Source: Pachyseris speciosa
Taxonomy: Eukaryota; Cnidaria; Anthozoa; Scleractinia; Pachyseridae
Direction of reading: 5' to 3'
NCBI GenBank assembly: GCA_016490735.1
Contig: JAEMWC010000397.1
Location: forward strand, 1-64,000
Length of the DNA: 64,000 nucleotides
The notes below the pieces were generated by a model. It was not told the DNA's origin. It ran no database searches and saw only the letters and a program-made list of their open reading frames with translations. Of this stretch, positions 11,723-21,690 are shown piece after piece (the first letter of the stretch is position 1; each line of letters begins with the position of its first letter). Position numbers and translations under genes: made by a program.

Positions 11723-11870
11723 CTCAGTAATGATTTCTTGCATAATCATATTCGAATTGCAATAAGCTCTGGTGACATGCAGAATTTACCAATTTACGAT
11801 AAATTATCCCGTAATGAAACAAAATCTGTCGTCATTTTTCGTAAAGTTAGACTCAATTACACTGATGTCC

Positions 11871-12115
11871 TGAATTCAGTCGCTATTTACAGCTAAGGCG
11901 TTCCCATTGTACAACTAAAAATAGTGTAATTGAAGCCATTATGGGATTCACAATAGCAATGTCGAACCTAATTTGATTTATTCGTTATGATAAAAATCTT
12001 CCGAAATCACCATCCTTCAGATAAAAGGCGCCGTAATCTTTATTTTCGTCTCCCATGCAAGATAAGAAATGTAGGAGATCCCACCCTATTATAACAGTAC
12101 TTTGTGTATATTGGT
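11871..12115 (+). repeat. Direct duplication, copy 1 (partner 13,711-13,958)
   Basis: This stretch of about 245 bp starts at TGAATTCAGT and ends at CTTTGTGTATATTGG. It recurs 1.84 kb downstream with scattered substitutions and small indels. Shared landmarks are CCATCCTTCAGATAAAA and CAAGATAAGAAATGTAGGA. The segment includes the 3' flank of the minus-strand membrane-protein segment, but the coding part itself was not duplicated downstream. Confidence 0.85.
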
Positions 12116-12161
12116 TTATATAAAGCCATTACAAAATTGGCAACATATTGTCTATGGTCCA

Positions 12162-12548
12162 TCAAACAGCAGAGCTGTAGTCCGTGCTGCCGGGCTTGAT
12201 CCTTTTGAGCAAAACAGCTCTGACAGTTTGTTTTCTTTTTCTGTAACACATCATGTGAACTGCGCCTGCAATTGCCACAATTACTGATAGGAGGCCGCAA
12301 GCTATAACCAGCGACAGAATCCTAACACTCGTCTCAGGCTCCAGTGTTCCGTGTTTCGCCACGCGAAGACTAAGCAGCAATATGAATTCTGAATTCTCCT
12401 TCGAACTGTAAATGGCATCTGCAACTAAAAGAGTAAAATAAAGTAAGACGCATGAAAAACAGATCTCATGGTACCTGAATAAAAATATGCCGATCTTTTT
12501 ATTGTAAAGAGCAAAAGGAGTCAAAAGCCAAGAAATTGGTTCAGGCAT
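12162..12548 (-). CDS. Short membrane protein segment B, unassigned family
   Basis: The open frame codes for 128 residues from an ATG at 12,548, ending with TAA at 12,162. The C-terminal part is the informative one: TLEPETSV, then a strong hydrophobic helix (LSLVIACGLLSVIVAIAG), HMMCYRKRK and a basic tail ending in SSAV, which fits a class-I PDZ ligand. The N-terminal half contains a second hydrophobic stretch (ICFSCVLLYFTLLV) that may instead be intron. A pyrimidine-rich TTTACTCTTTTAG acceptor lies at about 12,427-12,440, so the real exon may begin at ADAIYSSKENSEF. The protein is homologous to the segment at 8,732-8,929. The strong conservation of the helix, the CY motif and the tail between the copies argues that it is or was a real protein. 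Function unknown. Confidence 0.6.
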   Translation of the reverse strand: MPEPISWLLTPFALYNKKIGIFLFRYHEICFSCVLLYFTLLVADAIYSSKENSEFILLLSLRVAKHGTLEPETSVRILSLVIACGLLSVIVAIAGAVHMMCYRKRKQTVRAVLLKRIKPGSTDYSSAV

Positions 12549-12661
12549 TGTCTCACTTTCACAATCCTTAATTAATTTTCTCTCGTTTTAGCCAATAGGA
12601 GCTAAATGATATCACGCACGATTCTGCGAAAATGTTTGTCGCGAGTTCACTTTGGAGACCA

Positions 12662-12949
12662 TTAGAGCGCTTTTCAATTGAGTGTCGTAAAACCAAAACC
12701 AAAGCAATTACTCTGGCCAATCACAACAGACCGAAACAGTGCAATGAGCCAATCAGAAGACGAAGCAATTACATGTAGAGGGCGCAAAGCGCCGGAAAAT
12801 ACGCGCGTGCAAGTCACGATTGGTTTTGGTTTTGCTTCTCATTGGTTGAGAAAGTGGCGCGAGTTTTCTTGGCCAATGACAGCGCGAAGCAATGCAAAAC
12901 CCAAGTAAAACCAGAATTACTTTCGACACTCAATTGAAAACTGCTCTAA
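12662..12949. mobile_element. MITE with TTAGAGC terminal inverted repeats
   Basis: The 288-bp element has ends TTAGAGCGCTTTTCAATTGA and the complement of TTAGAGCAGTTTTCAATTGA. The interior has repeated AAACCAAAACCAAAGCAATT and CATTGGTTGAGAAAGTGGCG segments. A second copy lies at 21,691-22,410, and an extra right-end fragment lies at 22,556-22,628. It is non-coding. Confidence 0.85.
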
Positions 12950-13108
12950 TTTCGAATGTTTAATTCCAATCGCTACACGTACTTCAGTTCAATTGTTTGG
13001 GAAAATCGCTTTATTGCAACTCCAAGTAATCGAAAATTCCACTGGGCTGTTGATAAAATTGCCTTCTTTCGCACAAAAAAAATCAATGTGTAAATTCCTA
13101 CATTTGCA
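12950..13108 (+). repeat. MITE flank shared with 22,411-22,557
   Basis: The 150 bp right of the MITE (TTTCGAATGTTTAATTC through CAATGTGTAAATTCC) is nearly identical to the sequence right of the second copy. The two loci therefore share more than the MITE. Either the mobile unit is larger or a segment was duplicated. Confidence 0.85.
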
Positions 13109-13164
13109 ACTTGTTCCGGAGATTTAACGTCAAATTAGCAGTACGACTCCGTCGTCCTTCAAAT

Positions 13165-13610
13165 CAGTTCTTATTCATTTATTTACTTTTTCTTTGGATG
13201 TCATGAAAAAAGAAAGAAAAACAACTGTTGCTCCAGCTCCAGCTCTGGTTTAGTCAAGAGGTGATAAACAGGATTTAAGCTCTTATTATGTTCAGCTGGA
13301 AACACATAATATTTTTCTCATACCAAGAGAGAAGCTCGAAATGCGTTTATAGATGCAGATGTCAACCTGGACAGATCTGTTTCTTTTTCACAGCCTATTT
13401 TCGATGTGTTTTTATGAGTTATGCGAAACAGCCGCTCGGGATTCAACTGAGGTTTATTCTAAAACAAAGAAAGGAATATTTGTCAGTGAAGTTCGTTTTG
13501 TTATGGGCTTTCCTGGCTAAATTAACCAGCCATTTACGGTTGGACTGTTTTCACTAACATTTCCAAAAACGGTTTAATTCAGATTTACCTCTGGTTTGGC
13601 TATTCATAAA
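13165..13610 (+). repeat. Tandem duplication, copy 1 (partner 13,985-14,350)
   Basis: The block starts near GAAAGAAAAACAACTGTTGC, passes through TAAGCTCTTATTATGTTCAG and TAGATGCAGATGTCAACCTG, and ends near TTTACCTCTGGTTTGGCTAT. It recurs about 0.8 kb downstream with point changes and deletions. No conserved open frame spans both copies, so it looks non-coding. Confidence 0.8.
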
Positions 13611-13710
13611 AATCAAGACTAAGATTATGTTAAGGGTGAAATGTCTTAAACTGATATCAGACTAATTATTTCCCTCAAAACGTTTCTTTTCGAGTCCCAA
13701 ATTAAAATAC

Positions 13711-13958
13711 TGAATTCAGTCCCAATTTACGGCTAAAGCGTTCCCACTGTACAACTAAAATTAGTGTAATTACCACCATTATGCGGGATTCACAATAATA
13801 ATGTCGCACCCAATTTTGATCTATTCGTTATGATAAAAATCTTCAATCACCATCCTTCAGATAAAAAGTGTCGTAATCTTTATTTTCGGCTCCAATGCAA
13901 GATAAGAAATGTAGGATATCATATCCCACCCTATTGTAACAGTGCTTTGTGTACATTA
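13711..13958 (+). repeat. Direct duplication, copy 2 (partner 11,871-12,115)
   Basis: This is the second copy of the 245-bp block. It differs by substitutions and by a small insertion near GGATATCATATCCC. Confidence 0.85.
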
Positions 13959-13984
13959 ATTATATTATTCAGTATTTTTCTCTG

Positions 13985-14350
13985 GAGGTTAGCTTTCTTG
14001 GCGAAAAATGAAAGAGAAAGAAAAACAACTCTTGCTACAGCCCCAGCTCTGGTTTAATCAAGAGGTGATAAACAGTATTTAAGCTCTTATTATGTTCAGC
14101 TGGAAACAGAAGAGAAAAGCTCAAAATGCGTTTATAGACGCAGATGTCAACCTGGACAGATTTGTTTCTGTTTCAAAGCCTATTTTCGATTTGTTTTTAT
14201 GAGTTATACAAAGCAGCTGCTCGGGATTCAAGTGAAGTTTATTCTAAAAATGGAATTCCGGGCTGAATTAACGAGCCATTTACGGTTGGCCTGTTTTCAC
14301 TTAATTCGAAAAACAGTTCAATTCAGATTTACCTCTGGTTTGGCTATTAA
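13985..14350 (+). repeat. Tandem duplication, copy 2 (partner 13,165-13,610)
   Basis: This is a shorter, diverged second copy of the upstream block. It lacks the segment around CTCATACCAAGAGAGAAG. Together with the 245-bp pair it shows that the 11.9-14.4 kb interval arose by duplication. Confidence 0.8.
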
Positions 14351-15448
14351 TACAACAATTTAGTATTTCCCTCAAAACCTTTTTTTTCGAGTCCCAATAC
14401 TGATAAGTTTACATTACATTTCTGATTCATCATCATAACGTAGCTTTTCAGAGATCTAGAGTGGATCGAATTTTGCCTGCATGTTGTAATCAGATGTGTT
14501 GCAGTTTTGACGTAAGTTTAATATGGAATTGTAAATTTCAAACGGATTCCTTGCAGTAGAGATTTGATTGCTCCAAAACACTCTCCGGCTTGAAAATAGT
14601 CAATTGCAGTGTTATGCAACTCTGAGCGACTGTGATATTTGGAACAACCGTTGCTGCTTCTAACGAGGTACCGTGCGTTGTGTAATTTTCATGATCAGTC
14701 TAGATTAATTAGAAGCAAGTGTTTTATCCTCAGCGGTTTTTGTGACTAGAAGCCTTGGAAAAACATGTAAGAATATCTTTTGTGTCAGTAATGGAGTGAA
14801 GCTGCTGCTTTTCTAGCCTGGAAATCAGACACATTGTAGGTGCATCAGTGCATGCCGTATCCTTTTCATAGTTTTCCATGTCTGTGATGTAACGTAATTC
14901 ATTGCTTAGCTTGTGTCCGTATCTGCGAGAGAGGGAAACGAGGTAGCAAGAGTTTTTTTTTCTTTCTCAGTTTCTCTTTCATTTTCCCCAAGAGAGCTGA
15001 CTACCAAAGAAAAATAAATAAATAAAAAATAAATAAATAAATAAATAATTAAATAAATTGACAACGGAATTTGAACGCTGCAGTTGCGCACTTTGGTGTC
15101 ACCAAGTTCCGGTCATTGTCATAGTTGTTTGTTCGCCGTAACGCGTCATATTTGACTTTTCCAGAATGTTTTCCGTTTCTCGGCCGCGCGGATGTTTTAT
15201 TTCATTTATTTTATTTTATTTTATTAGCTTCGCCAGAGACCTGGCAGGGACACTACAACAGCGTGCACCAATTACTGTAGGCCCGTAACTGCAAATCCCT
15301 CCCCCGTAACCACATTCTAGTAGAGATAGACCACCACACCGGGACTATGTCCCCTACTCTTTTCGAACAGTGCGTGGGTTCTTTACCGTCCCACAGAATC
15401 AATTATGAAGAGTTGTGAGACGGGGCCTACGGTTTATCGTCCGAGAAG
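14351..15448. other. Intergenic; interspersed repeat used as insertion target
   Basis: No gene is recognised. An AAATA-rich low-complexity tract lies at 15,005-15,055 and an ATTTT tract at about 15,200-15,228. From about 15,230 (GCCAGAGACCTGGCAGG...) to 15,448 the sequence reads like one continuous interspersed repeat. Its continuation, GACTAGAAAGTCTAACC, lies right of the 3.2-kb element, so that element inserted into it. Confidence 0.5.
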
Positions 15449-15464
15449 TACGAAAGCCGAGGAG

Positions 15465-15545
15465 GGACTTCAGACTTCAGACTTCAGACTTCGGACTTCA
15501 GACTTCAGACTTCAGACTTCAAACTTCAGACTTCAGAGTTCGAAT
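15465..15545 (+). repeat. GACTTCA 7-bp tandem array, left end
   Basis: About ten units of GACTTCA with single-base variants (GACTTCG, AACTTCA) are present. The mirror array lies at about 18,510-18,630. Confidence 0.9.
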
Positions 15546-15836
15546 TTCGGATTTCAGAATTTGGGTTTGGGATTTCCGACTGTGGATATTTAATAACAAA
15601 GAAATTAAGAAAATGGAAAACAAGAGAATAAAGGACAATAATAAAAACGACTTTTAAAAAAAAAAGAAGAAGAAGATTGAAAGCAAACCAAGGAATAATA
15701 TTAGTTCTGCGGGAAAAGGTTGAATCATGACAATTTTGCACGGCGTATTTATGTGGCACGCAATAGCCTTGTGAAATCAGTATGAAATTGCCCTACAGTC
15801 AGTTTCATTCAAGCGTTAGCCCTTTGTCAAAGACTG

Positions 15837-17496
15837 TTACAGCGGTGATTATATTGGCGTGAACACCTAAAATATGTCTGGAATGTTTATTGTGTTGTAA
15901 CCAATCACAGGCGAGATCTTCACACCACAGAAACCACAAGCAACGAACGGTTTCCTATCTGTCACGGAACAAATTATTTTCGTTTTGTTTTAATATTCAG
16001 TCTCTTTACAAGTAAAACAATTGCTTTTCCTTCCTATTTGTTTACAGTGTGTGCTATAATAGCGAAGAATACAGGTTTGAAGGATTTTGAAATAAATTAC
16101 AAAGCCGAAGTGCCGGGCCGACGCACGCGACGGTTTGGCGTGCGAATTTTCAAATTTTTTGTAACTATCGAAATCGGTAGTTACGCCTGATCGCAAGTTA
16201 CAATGTTGCAAGGTAAGCCGCTAGAATTTTCTGATTCCCATCGCTTCGCGGCTATTGCAGCAAGAGTTAACACTTTTTTGTTAGGTCAGGGAGATAAACT
16301 ATTTTGGTAATTTATTATTCTTTTTTTTGGTAGCTAATAATAAAGTTGAAATTCGAGAGTTGTTCTTGTCGATGTTTTCGTTTCTGATAGCATAATCCTC
16401 GCTAATATTTTTTTGTAGAACAAGGGGATTGGATTTATGTGCGCTAACGATTGAACCTTAAAACTACTGTGCCGGCAGAAGTTCCTTGATCGCAAGATCG
16501 CAAACTGGAAAACCACCGACCAAATTCAACATCTATGGACATCGCGCAAAGTAAACAGCCCAATTTTCGGTATTCCTTCCAAAATATAATTTTGCTTTTT
16601 CTCTGAAGGCATTTATGCATTTGATATCAGGGGGGTTATATGCTATAGGAAACTAGTTATGAGGGGATTTAGCCAAGAAGATTTTAAGTCCCTTTGGATG
16701 CCATTATTAGCACATTTTGCGCGCAAAAGAAAAAAAAACATGATTATCTCCGATCGCAGTTTTTCTTACCAAAAGAATCTCCGTAAATGTCCGTAAACTC
16801 GCATGTTACAACCCAACGGCTTTATATTGTTGAATGCATATCTGAAAATTTATTTTTGTACGAAGAATACACGATTGTTCATTTTTTATTGTCTTCATGT
16901 AATATGTCGTTACATGGAAAGCCGGTCGTCGTCGCGTCGCGTTGGCTTCTAACTTTTCTTTCTAAAATCGAACGATGTGCTGAATGCGGTCCTCAGCACT
17001 GATCTTGGGGAGCAGTGGTGTTTTAAATTCCTAATAAGACAGCTTGTATCCTTAAGCCTGGTTTTCATATGTCGGGAAAATCCTAGACGATTGGGGATTT
17101 CACTGTTTCCAGACCATCCCAGATTATGCCGATTAATGAAAACTGGAGATCGTAGACATGCCCGATCGTCTGGGATGGTCGGGGACAAATCGGGAAAATC
17201 GGGAAGGTTTCTATTTTGCCGATGCGTCCCAGATTTCTGCGGTGGTCGTTATCTCGGCATAAATCTGGGACGGTCGGGAAATAGTGAAATCCCCGACCGT
17301 CTGGGATTTTCCCGACATATGAAAACCAGGCTTAAACATGTTAAACAAAACGAAAATAATTTGTTCCGTGACTGATAGGAAACCGTTCGTTGCCTGTGGT
17401 TTCTGTGGTTTGAAGATCTCGCCTGTGATTGGTTACAACACAATTAACATTCCAGACATATTTTAGGTGTTCACGGCAATATAATCACCGCTGTAA
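15837..17496. mobile_element. 1.66-kb element with 155-bp inverted repeats, nested
   Basis: Positions 15,837-15,993 (TTACAGCGGTGATTATATTG through ACAAATTATTTTCGTTTTG) are the inverted copy of 17,341-17,496. The interior of about 1.3 kb has no recognisable transposase. A younger TTAA MITE (17,056-17,331) sits against the inner edge of the right arm. The unit lies entirely within the 3.2-kb element. Confidence 0.8.
17056..17331. mobile_element. Palindromic MITE flanked by TTAA
   Basis: TTAA at 17,052-17,055 and 17,332-17,335 brackets perfect 20-bp ends, GCCTGGTTTTCATATGTCGG. The arms continue imperfectly (TTGGGGATTTCACTGTTTCC and its complement). The interior repeats CGGGAAAATC and CATCCCAGA-type units. 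It is non-coding and 276 bp long, the third TTAA-flanked palindrome in the first 18 kb. Confidence 0.85.
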
Positions 17497-17739
17497 GTGT
17501 CACCCTCGTTAAACAATGTTGATTGATTGATTGATTTATTTTATTTAATCCGAAGGACGAAAACGTCAGCACTCGAATCTCTTTACGAACTTTCCAGATG
17601 CCTTAAATATTTTGAAATAGGCTTGATAATGGGTACTGTTAACAGGCCAGCAGCGTCCAAATCCTAATCGTTTCAAATTATCTGTTATTTCTATAAAAAA
17701 AATGCATTAACCTTTCCTCTGTGTTTTGTGGTACTCGGT

Positions 17740-18400
17740 GGTTGGGGACTATATACCCAACGAGCTCCTCAAACTCCCGCGAGTAATCTCTGGAATGTGC
17801 CCCGAAAAGAGTTTTACAGGCTTCCGCATCTTCTTAGTGGTGAACATCAACGAGATAACTGTGTGTCGAATATACTTCAGGCACAAAGTATATTACGTCT
17901 GGCTTTCCTCCGAGAGCATCCGTGCGTTATTGTCAACTCTTTGTTTCTTGATATTCCACAGTTTTGCAACAGAGTGGAGTTAGGCATAAAACAAAACTTT
18001 AAGCATTCTTTAAGAAACGGATCGACATCTAAAAAGACACCCGAATCTCTAAAATCCATAAACAAGTTCATCCATCAGCCGCCTCCACCTTGCCTTAACT
18101 TTGACCAGTAGGCTTCTATTCTTTGGTTGGCACTACTTCCCTTAACAATGCTGTTATCGCCTGCTAAATCGTTACTGTCATTATGCCTTAATAGCCTCTG
18201 GATGATGGAAACCCGCACGTTTTCCATTCCCTTATCAATGCGAACCACCCTAGGTATTCCACCCATCTGCTGGACAGTGCTTAGAAAAAATCAATGACAA
18301 TATTCGGGTTGTTATTGGTTGAACCTACTTTTAGCCACAGTATACGTCGTGAGAAACCATCTACACAGCCATGCAAACAAAATCCATACAGTTTTAGTTT
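17740..18400 (-). pseudogene. DDE integrase-core protein remnant
   Basis: In three minus-strand frames the conserved core of an integrase-like protein can be read. It shows GCVDGFSRRILWL (first Asp), a run VGSTNNNPN, RVVRIDKGMENV (second Asp), the NQRIEAYWSKLR block (third acidic residue), then MNLFMDFRDSGVF and LKFCF. Frameshifts occur near 18,280 (a T run) and 18,080, and an in-frame stop lies beside the second one, so the gene is dead. The motif order matches integrase-core proteins that are abundant as transposon genes in cnidarian genomes (recognition from family knowledge, not a search). It lies inside and near the right end of the 3.2-kb element. Confidence 0.75.
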
Positions 18401-18509
18401 ATCTCAGCCATCTAAACAGGCTGATATATTAAGCCATATTAACAGTCGAAAATCCCAATCCCGAATTCCGAATTCCGAATTCCGAATTCTGAATTTCGAA
18501 TTCTAAATT

Positions 18510-18630
18510 TCCAATTCCGAAGTCTGAAGTCTGAAGTCCGAAGTCTGAAGTCCGAAGTCTGAAGTCTGAAGTCTGAAGTCTGAAGTCTGAAGTCTGAAGT
18601 CTGAAGTCCGAAGTCTGAAGTCTGAAGTCC
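18510..18630 (-). repeat. GACTTCA 7-bp tandem array, right end
   Basis: About sixteen units read AAGTCTG/AAGTCCG on the plus strand. This is the mirror image of the left array. An adjacent six-base CCGAAT-type degenerate array lies at 18,470-18,510. Confidence 0.9.
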
Positions 18631-18654
18631 CTCCTCGGCTTTCAGAGAGAAGAC

Positions 18655-19140
18655 TAGAAAGTCTAACCAATTCAATTCAATTCAATTCAATTTTATTCAC
18701 ACTTATTTGGCTGAAATACAAATGTTTATAATTGAAATAAATAAATAATAAACAAGCAGAGCATTATATTATATGATTTTACCTTCTAGGGGAGAAGTGT
18801 GTAGTGGCCAAAGGAGCAAGGCTTTCGTGTTGGCCACTACCTCTGTGCAATTACAGATATGGGGGAAGTAGAATGTAACACTAATTATAGAGCCCTGGTG
18901 ATTAAATTAGAGTCGAAAATACACCAGTAAGGCAAAATGTACAATTACATAAGTATAAAATAATATAACTATTTTTTTTTACATGTTTTATGTTTTTTAA
19001 TTATGTTTGGCTATCAAGTAGGAAAAGTTTGTATTTCTTCTTAAAAACATTGTAAGGCAGACACTTAACTACCGTTGGAATTGTTTCCCAGGTTTGTGAT
19101 GCCACTACTCTGAACCGTGCCAGTCCGTAATTAGATATCA
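18655..19140 (-). mobile_element. LINE 3' end, CR1/L2-like
   Basis: The minus strand reads the last residues of a LINE ORF2 (YGLARFRVVASQTWETIP, then NVFKKKYKLFLL and a stop). A 3' UTR follows, ending in tandem TTGAA units (AATTC on the plus strand at 18,675-18,690). Everything upstream of the C-terminus is missing. Confidence 0.75.
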
Positions 19141-19699
19141 TTACAAAGGCAGCACGGCGGGACGGGAGCACAATTTCGCGCGCCAGGTAATAATGGACCG
19201 GCTATTTTCCCAGAAATTCTGGGGTAAAACAATGGAAGCCGTTACGGGCCAGCCAATCAAAAAATTTGATTTTTTTCCATTAATCCCAGGGTCTCTCCTG
19301 GCGACTAACCAAAGAGCCTGAGGATGCTGGGTACGAGATTGGGTACATGTGAACTAAGGAAGGTTAGTTTCACCAGACTTACAGGAAATACACTTACATT
19401 CAAAACAGCCTGACAGTGCCTGTGGATTTCGAAATAGTGCATGTTTTGATTAGTTTGTAACCAATTTTTGACACATTTTTTGTGTAATGGTTTCGTTCTA
19501 ATATGCCTATCAAAGCAAATGGTAGAAAAACATGAAAAAGGTTTCATGAATTTGTCATTGAGTAGTGGTTTCAATTCTGTATGAATAAGCGAAATCTGTG
19601 CTTGGGTCGTACTCGAATATTTCTTTTACAACTCAGTGCGTGGGATTTTTAAGAGGCAAGCTCTTGACATGCAGCCGTTATATTTCCTCGCGGAAACTG

Positions 19700-19915
19700 G
19701 ACTAAACCAGTCTAAACACCCAATGCAAAAATGGCTGCCTTTAAATTATTCTTTTGTTCGTATTCAAAATACCCTCGCTAACCTCGTTGTTGAGTTCAAA
19801 GTTCTAAAGAATTTGTTTTCCCGAACGAAGTTAGTGAGGCTGTTTTGAATACGAGCAAAAGAATAATTTAAAGGCAGCCATTCTTGCATTGGGTCAGTTT
19901 GAACAGGAAACTTAT
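19700..19915. repeat. Imperfect palindrome of about 215 bp
   Basis: The segment CCCAATGCAAAAATGGCTGC through TTCGTATTCAAAA is mirrored by TTTTGAATACGAGC through GCAGCCATTCTTGCATTGGG. The spacer is about 50-60 bp. The structure resembles a MITE, but clear target duplications are not visible. Confidence 0.7.
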
Positions 19916-21690
19916 ACGCTAAAATAATCAGAGTTCTGACCCTTACCGTGCGCCAAGAAGGGAAGCGGCCTTTTTAATTACTGACTCTTATGGTGAAACG
20001 ACTGAAAATTTAAGGTTTTTCGTGCAATTAAGATTGTTTGTTGGATTGACGGTCCTCACGATGCAGACTGAATGATCCCCTTAAGCATCACTTAAGCATT
20101 ACTTAAGCATTATTTCTTTGTTTACCCTTGGGGTAACACAGTGTTATCGCCGGGAAGAAATTTCTCGAAAATCGCAATGGGAGAGCAACGATATAAGCCT
20201 ATCCGGTCTTTAAGAACTTAAAAATGGCTTTTAAATAGCAATAAATTAGTTTCGTTTAGTGGTAAAAACTAATCTTATGGCATGCTCTTCCTTATTTTCA
20301 ATTAACAAGATTTTCATCACTTTTTATTGGGGAAATTAAATTCTAGTAATAGAATTTAATTTCACGTGTAGTAAAATTAAAGGATTAAAATTTACTGCCA
20401 AAGATACCACAGCGTGCAATAAAAGTTTATTGCGGAATACATCATTATAAGCCGTTAAGTGAAGGTCATCTGTTCCGATTGATTTTCGTGCATGGTTAGA
20501 ATATTTTTAATTATTCTGGAGTAGTACTATTAGGAAATTAATCAGTAAAGATAATACATTTTCACTTTGGGGACACTTTACAGGAGATAGTGATTGTATA
20601 TTTAACGGATATGAACATAGGTGTGGAACGAATCGTATCAAGAAATGCAATCATTCAACAACAACAACAACAACTTTATTGACCCTTGTACTTGCATTCA
20701 GTGGAAAGCTGTCTAAAATATCTCGGTGTTTCTTTTTGTATTCGGCTCTATTTTGAATTGTAATTCAGAAAAAAACATGATTGACGAAACAGCGGTGTAA
20801 ATTTAACAAAATTTTACCTCAAATTTCCGCGATCACCGGCTTTAGTCGACAAAGAAATATCTGACAGAGAATTTACAAGAAAAAGATATTCCATTTTCAA
20901 TGGACGCCCTGTTATAGTCACCCTGATTTTAAGAAAGTTGCGAAGAGATCCAACATAGTCATCTTGTGATATATGTCATTTCCTCTTATTGATTATTATG
21001 TATAAAAACTTCCAAACTGAAAAATTGGCGATTTCGTAGCCTATAGCTTTTAAAGTGTCGATTTTGATTCTCGAGACAACGTATCGATCAATTTATCATC
21101 CCCTGAAATGCTATCTTCATTACTCACCAAATGAACAAGGAACAAACTTACCTTAACATTTAAATGAAATAAAAATAAATACTCCGCGCGTCCAGTATCA
21201 AGATTACAGTTTCAAGGATCTTTACGTGAAAATCGATTGCAGAATCTTGTTTTTTCATAAAGTTGCCGATAATGTTTTAGATCTCTTGCCGCCAATTATA
21301 GTAAGAGTTGTCTCTTTGTTGGTGCCATTACATTTGTCTCGAGACGTTAATTAAGGAGACAAACATTCAAAGCTCCACATTTTATTGCGGGCAGGATTTT
21401 TAATAAATTTCCAAACGCTCTTAGATTGAAAAGAGTTAATCTGAAAATATCTATTAAGCGGATTTTAATCTCGGCCTGAAAACTTTTTCTAGCTTTTCAA
21501 TATTGCTTTTCTTCGCCATCAATCTTAATTTTCAAGTTCATGCATTTCTAGTAGCGGCAAAAAGTAATGGGTAATTTTGCTTCGTAAGAAATTTATTAAG
21601 CCCTTCTCAGACAAAAAGAAAACAAAAACAAATGTCGAGAGCAGAACGAATGAAAAACACTGAATTTATTTCGATTAGTATCACTCATTA
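19916..21690. other. Intergenic, no gene identified
   Basis: An (AAC)n run next to TTTATTGA at 20,658-20,690 looks like the 3' tail of a minus-strand LINE whose body is lost. Otherwise the sequence is AT-rich without exons or RNA genes I can support. Confidence 0.45.

Larger units (their letters stand above)
15449..18646. mobile_element. 3.2-kb transposon with GACTTCA subterminal arrays and DDE integrase remnant
   Basis: The ends are inverted copies (GAAAGCCGAGGAGGGACTTC and its complement). Each is followed inward by tandem 7-bp GACTTCA units and then by a GGAATTCGG-like degenerate array. A direct repeat GAGAAG lies on each side (15,443-15,448 and 18,647-18,652), consistent with a 6-bp target duplication. 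Inside are a decayed integrase-like gene near the right end, a 1.66-kb palindromic element and, within that, a TTAA MITE. Class not assigned. The combination of terminal inverted repeats and a DDE protein with DKGxEN and NQRIE motifs suggests a cut-and-paste DNA transposon (inference). Confidence 0.75.

Noticed and set aside
15405..15657. Frames with LQTSDFRLQTSDF-type repeats, also near 18,500
   Set aside because: They come from the 7-bp GACTTCA array; the periodic residues are a property of the repeat.
17728..18111. 127-codon plus-strand frame
   Set aside because: It is the antisense shadow of the minus-strand integrase remnant, whose motifs (RIDKGMENV, NQRIEAYW) explain the openness.
19305..19574. 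89-codon minus-strand frame
   Set aside because: It has no family resemblance or splice context. The segment around GGATGCTGGGTACGAGATTG reads like interspersed repeat.
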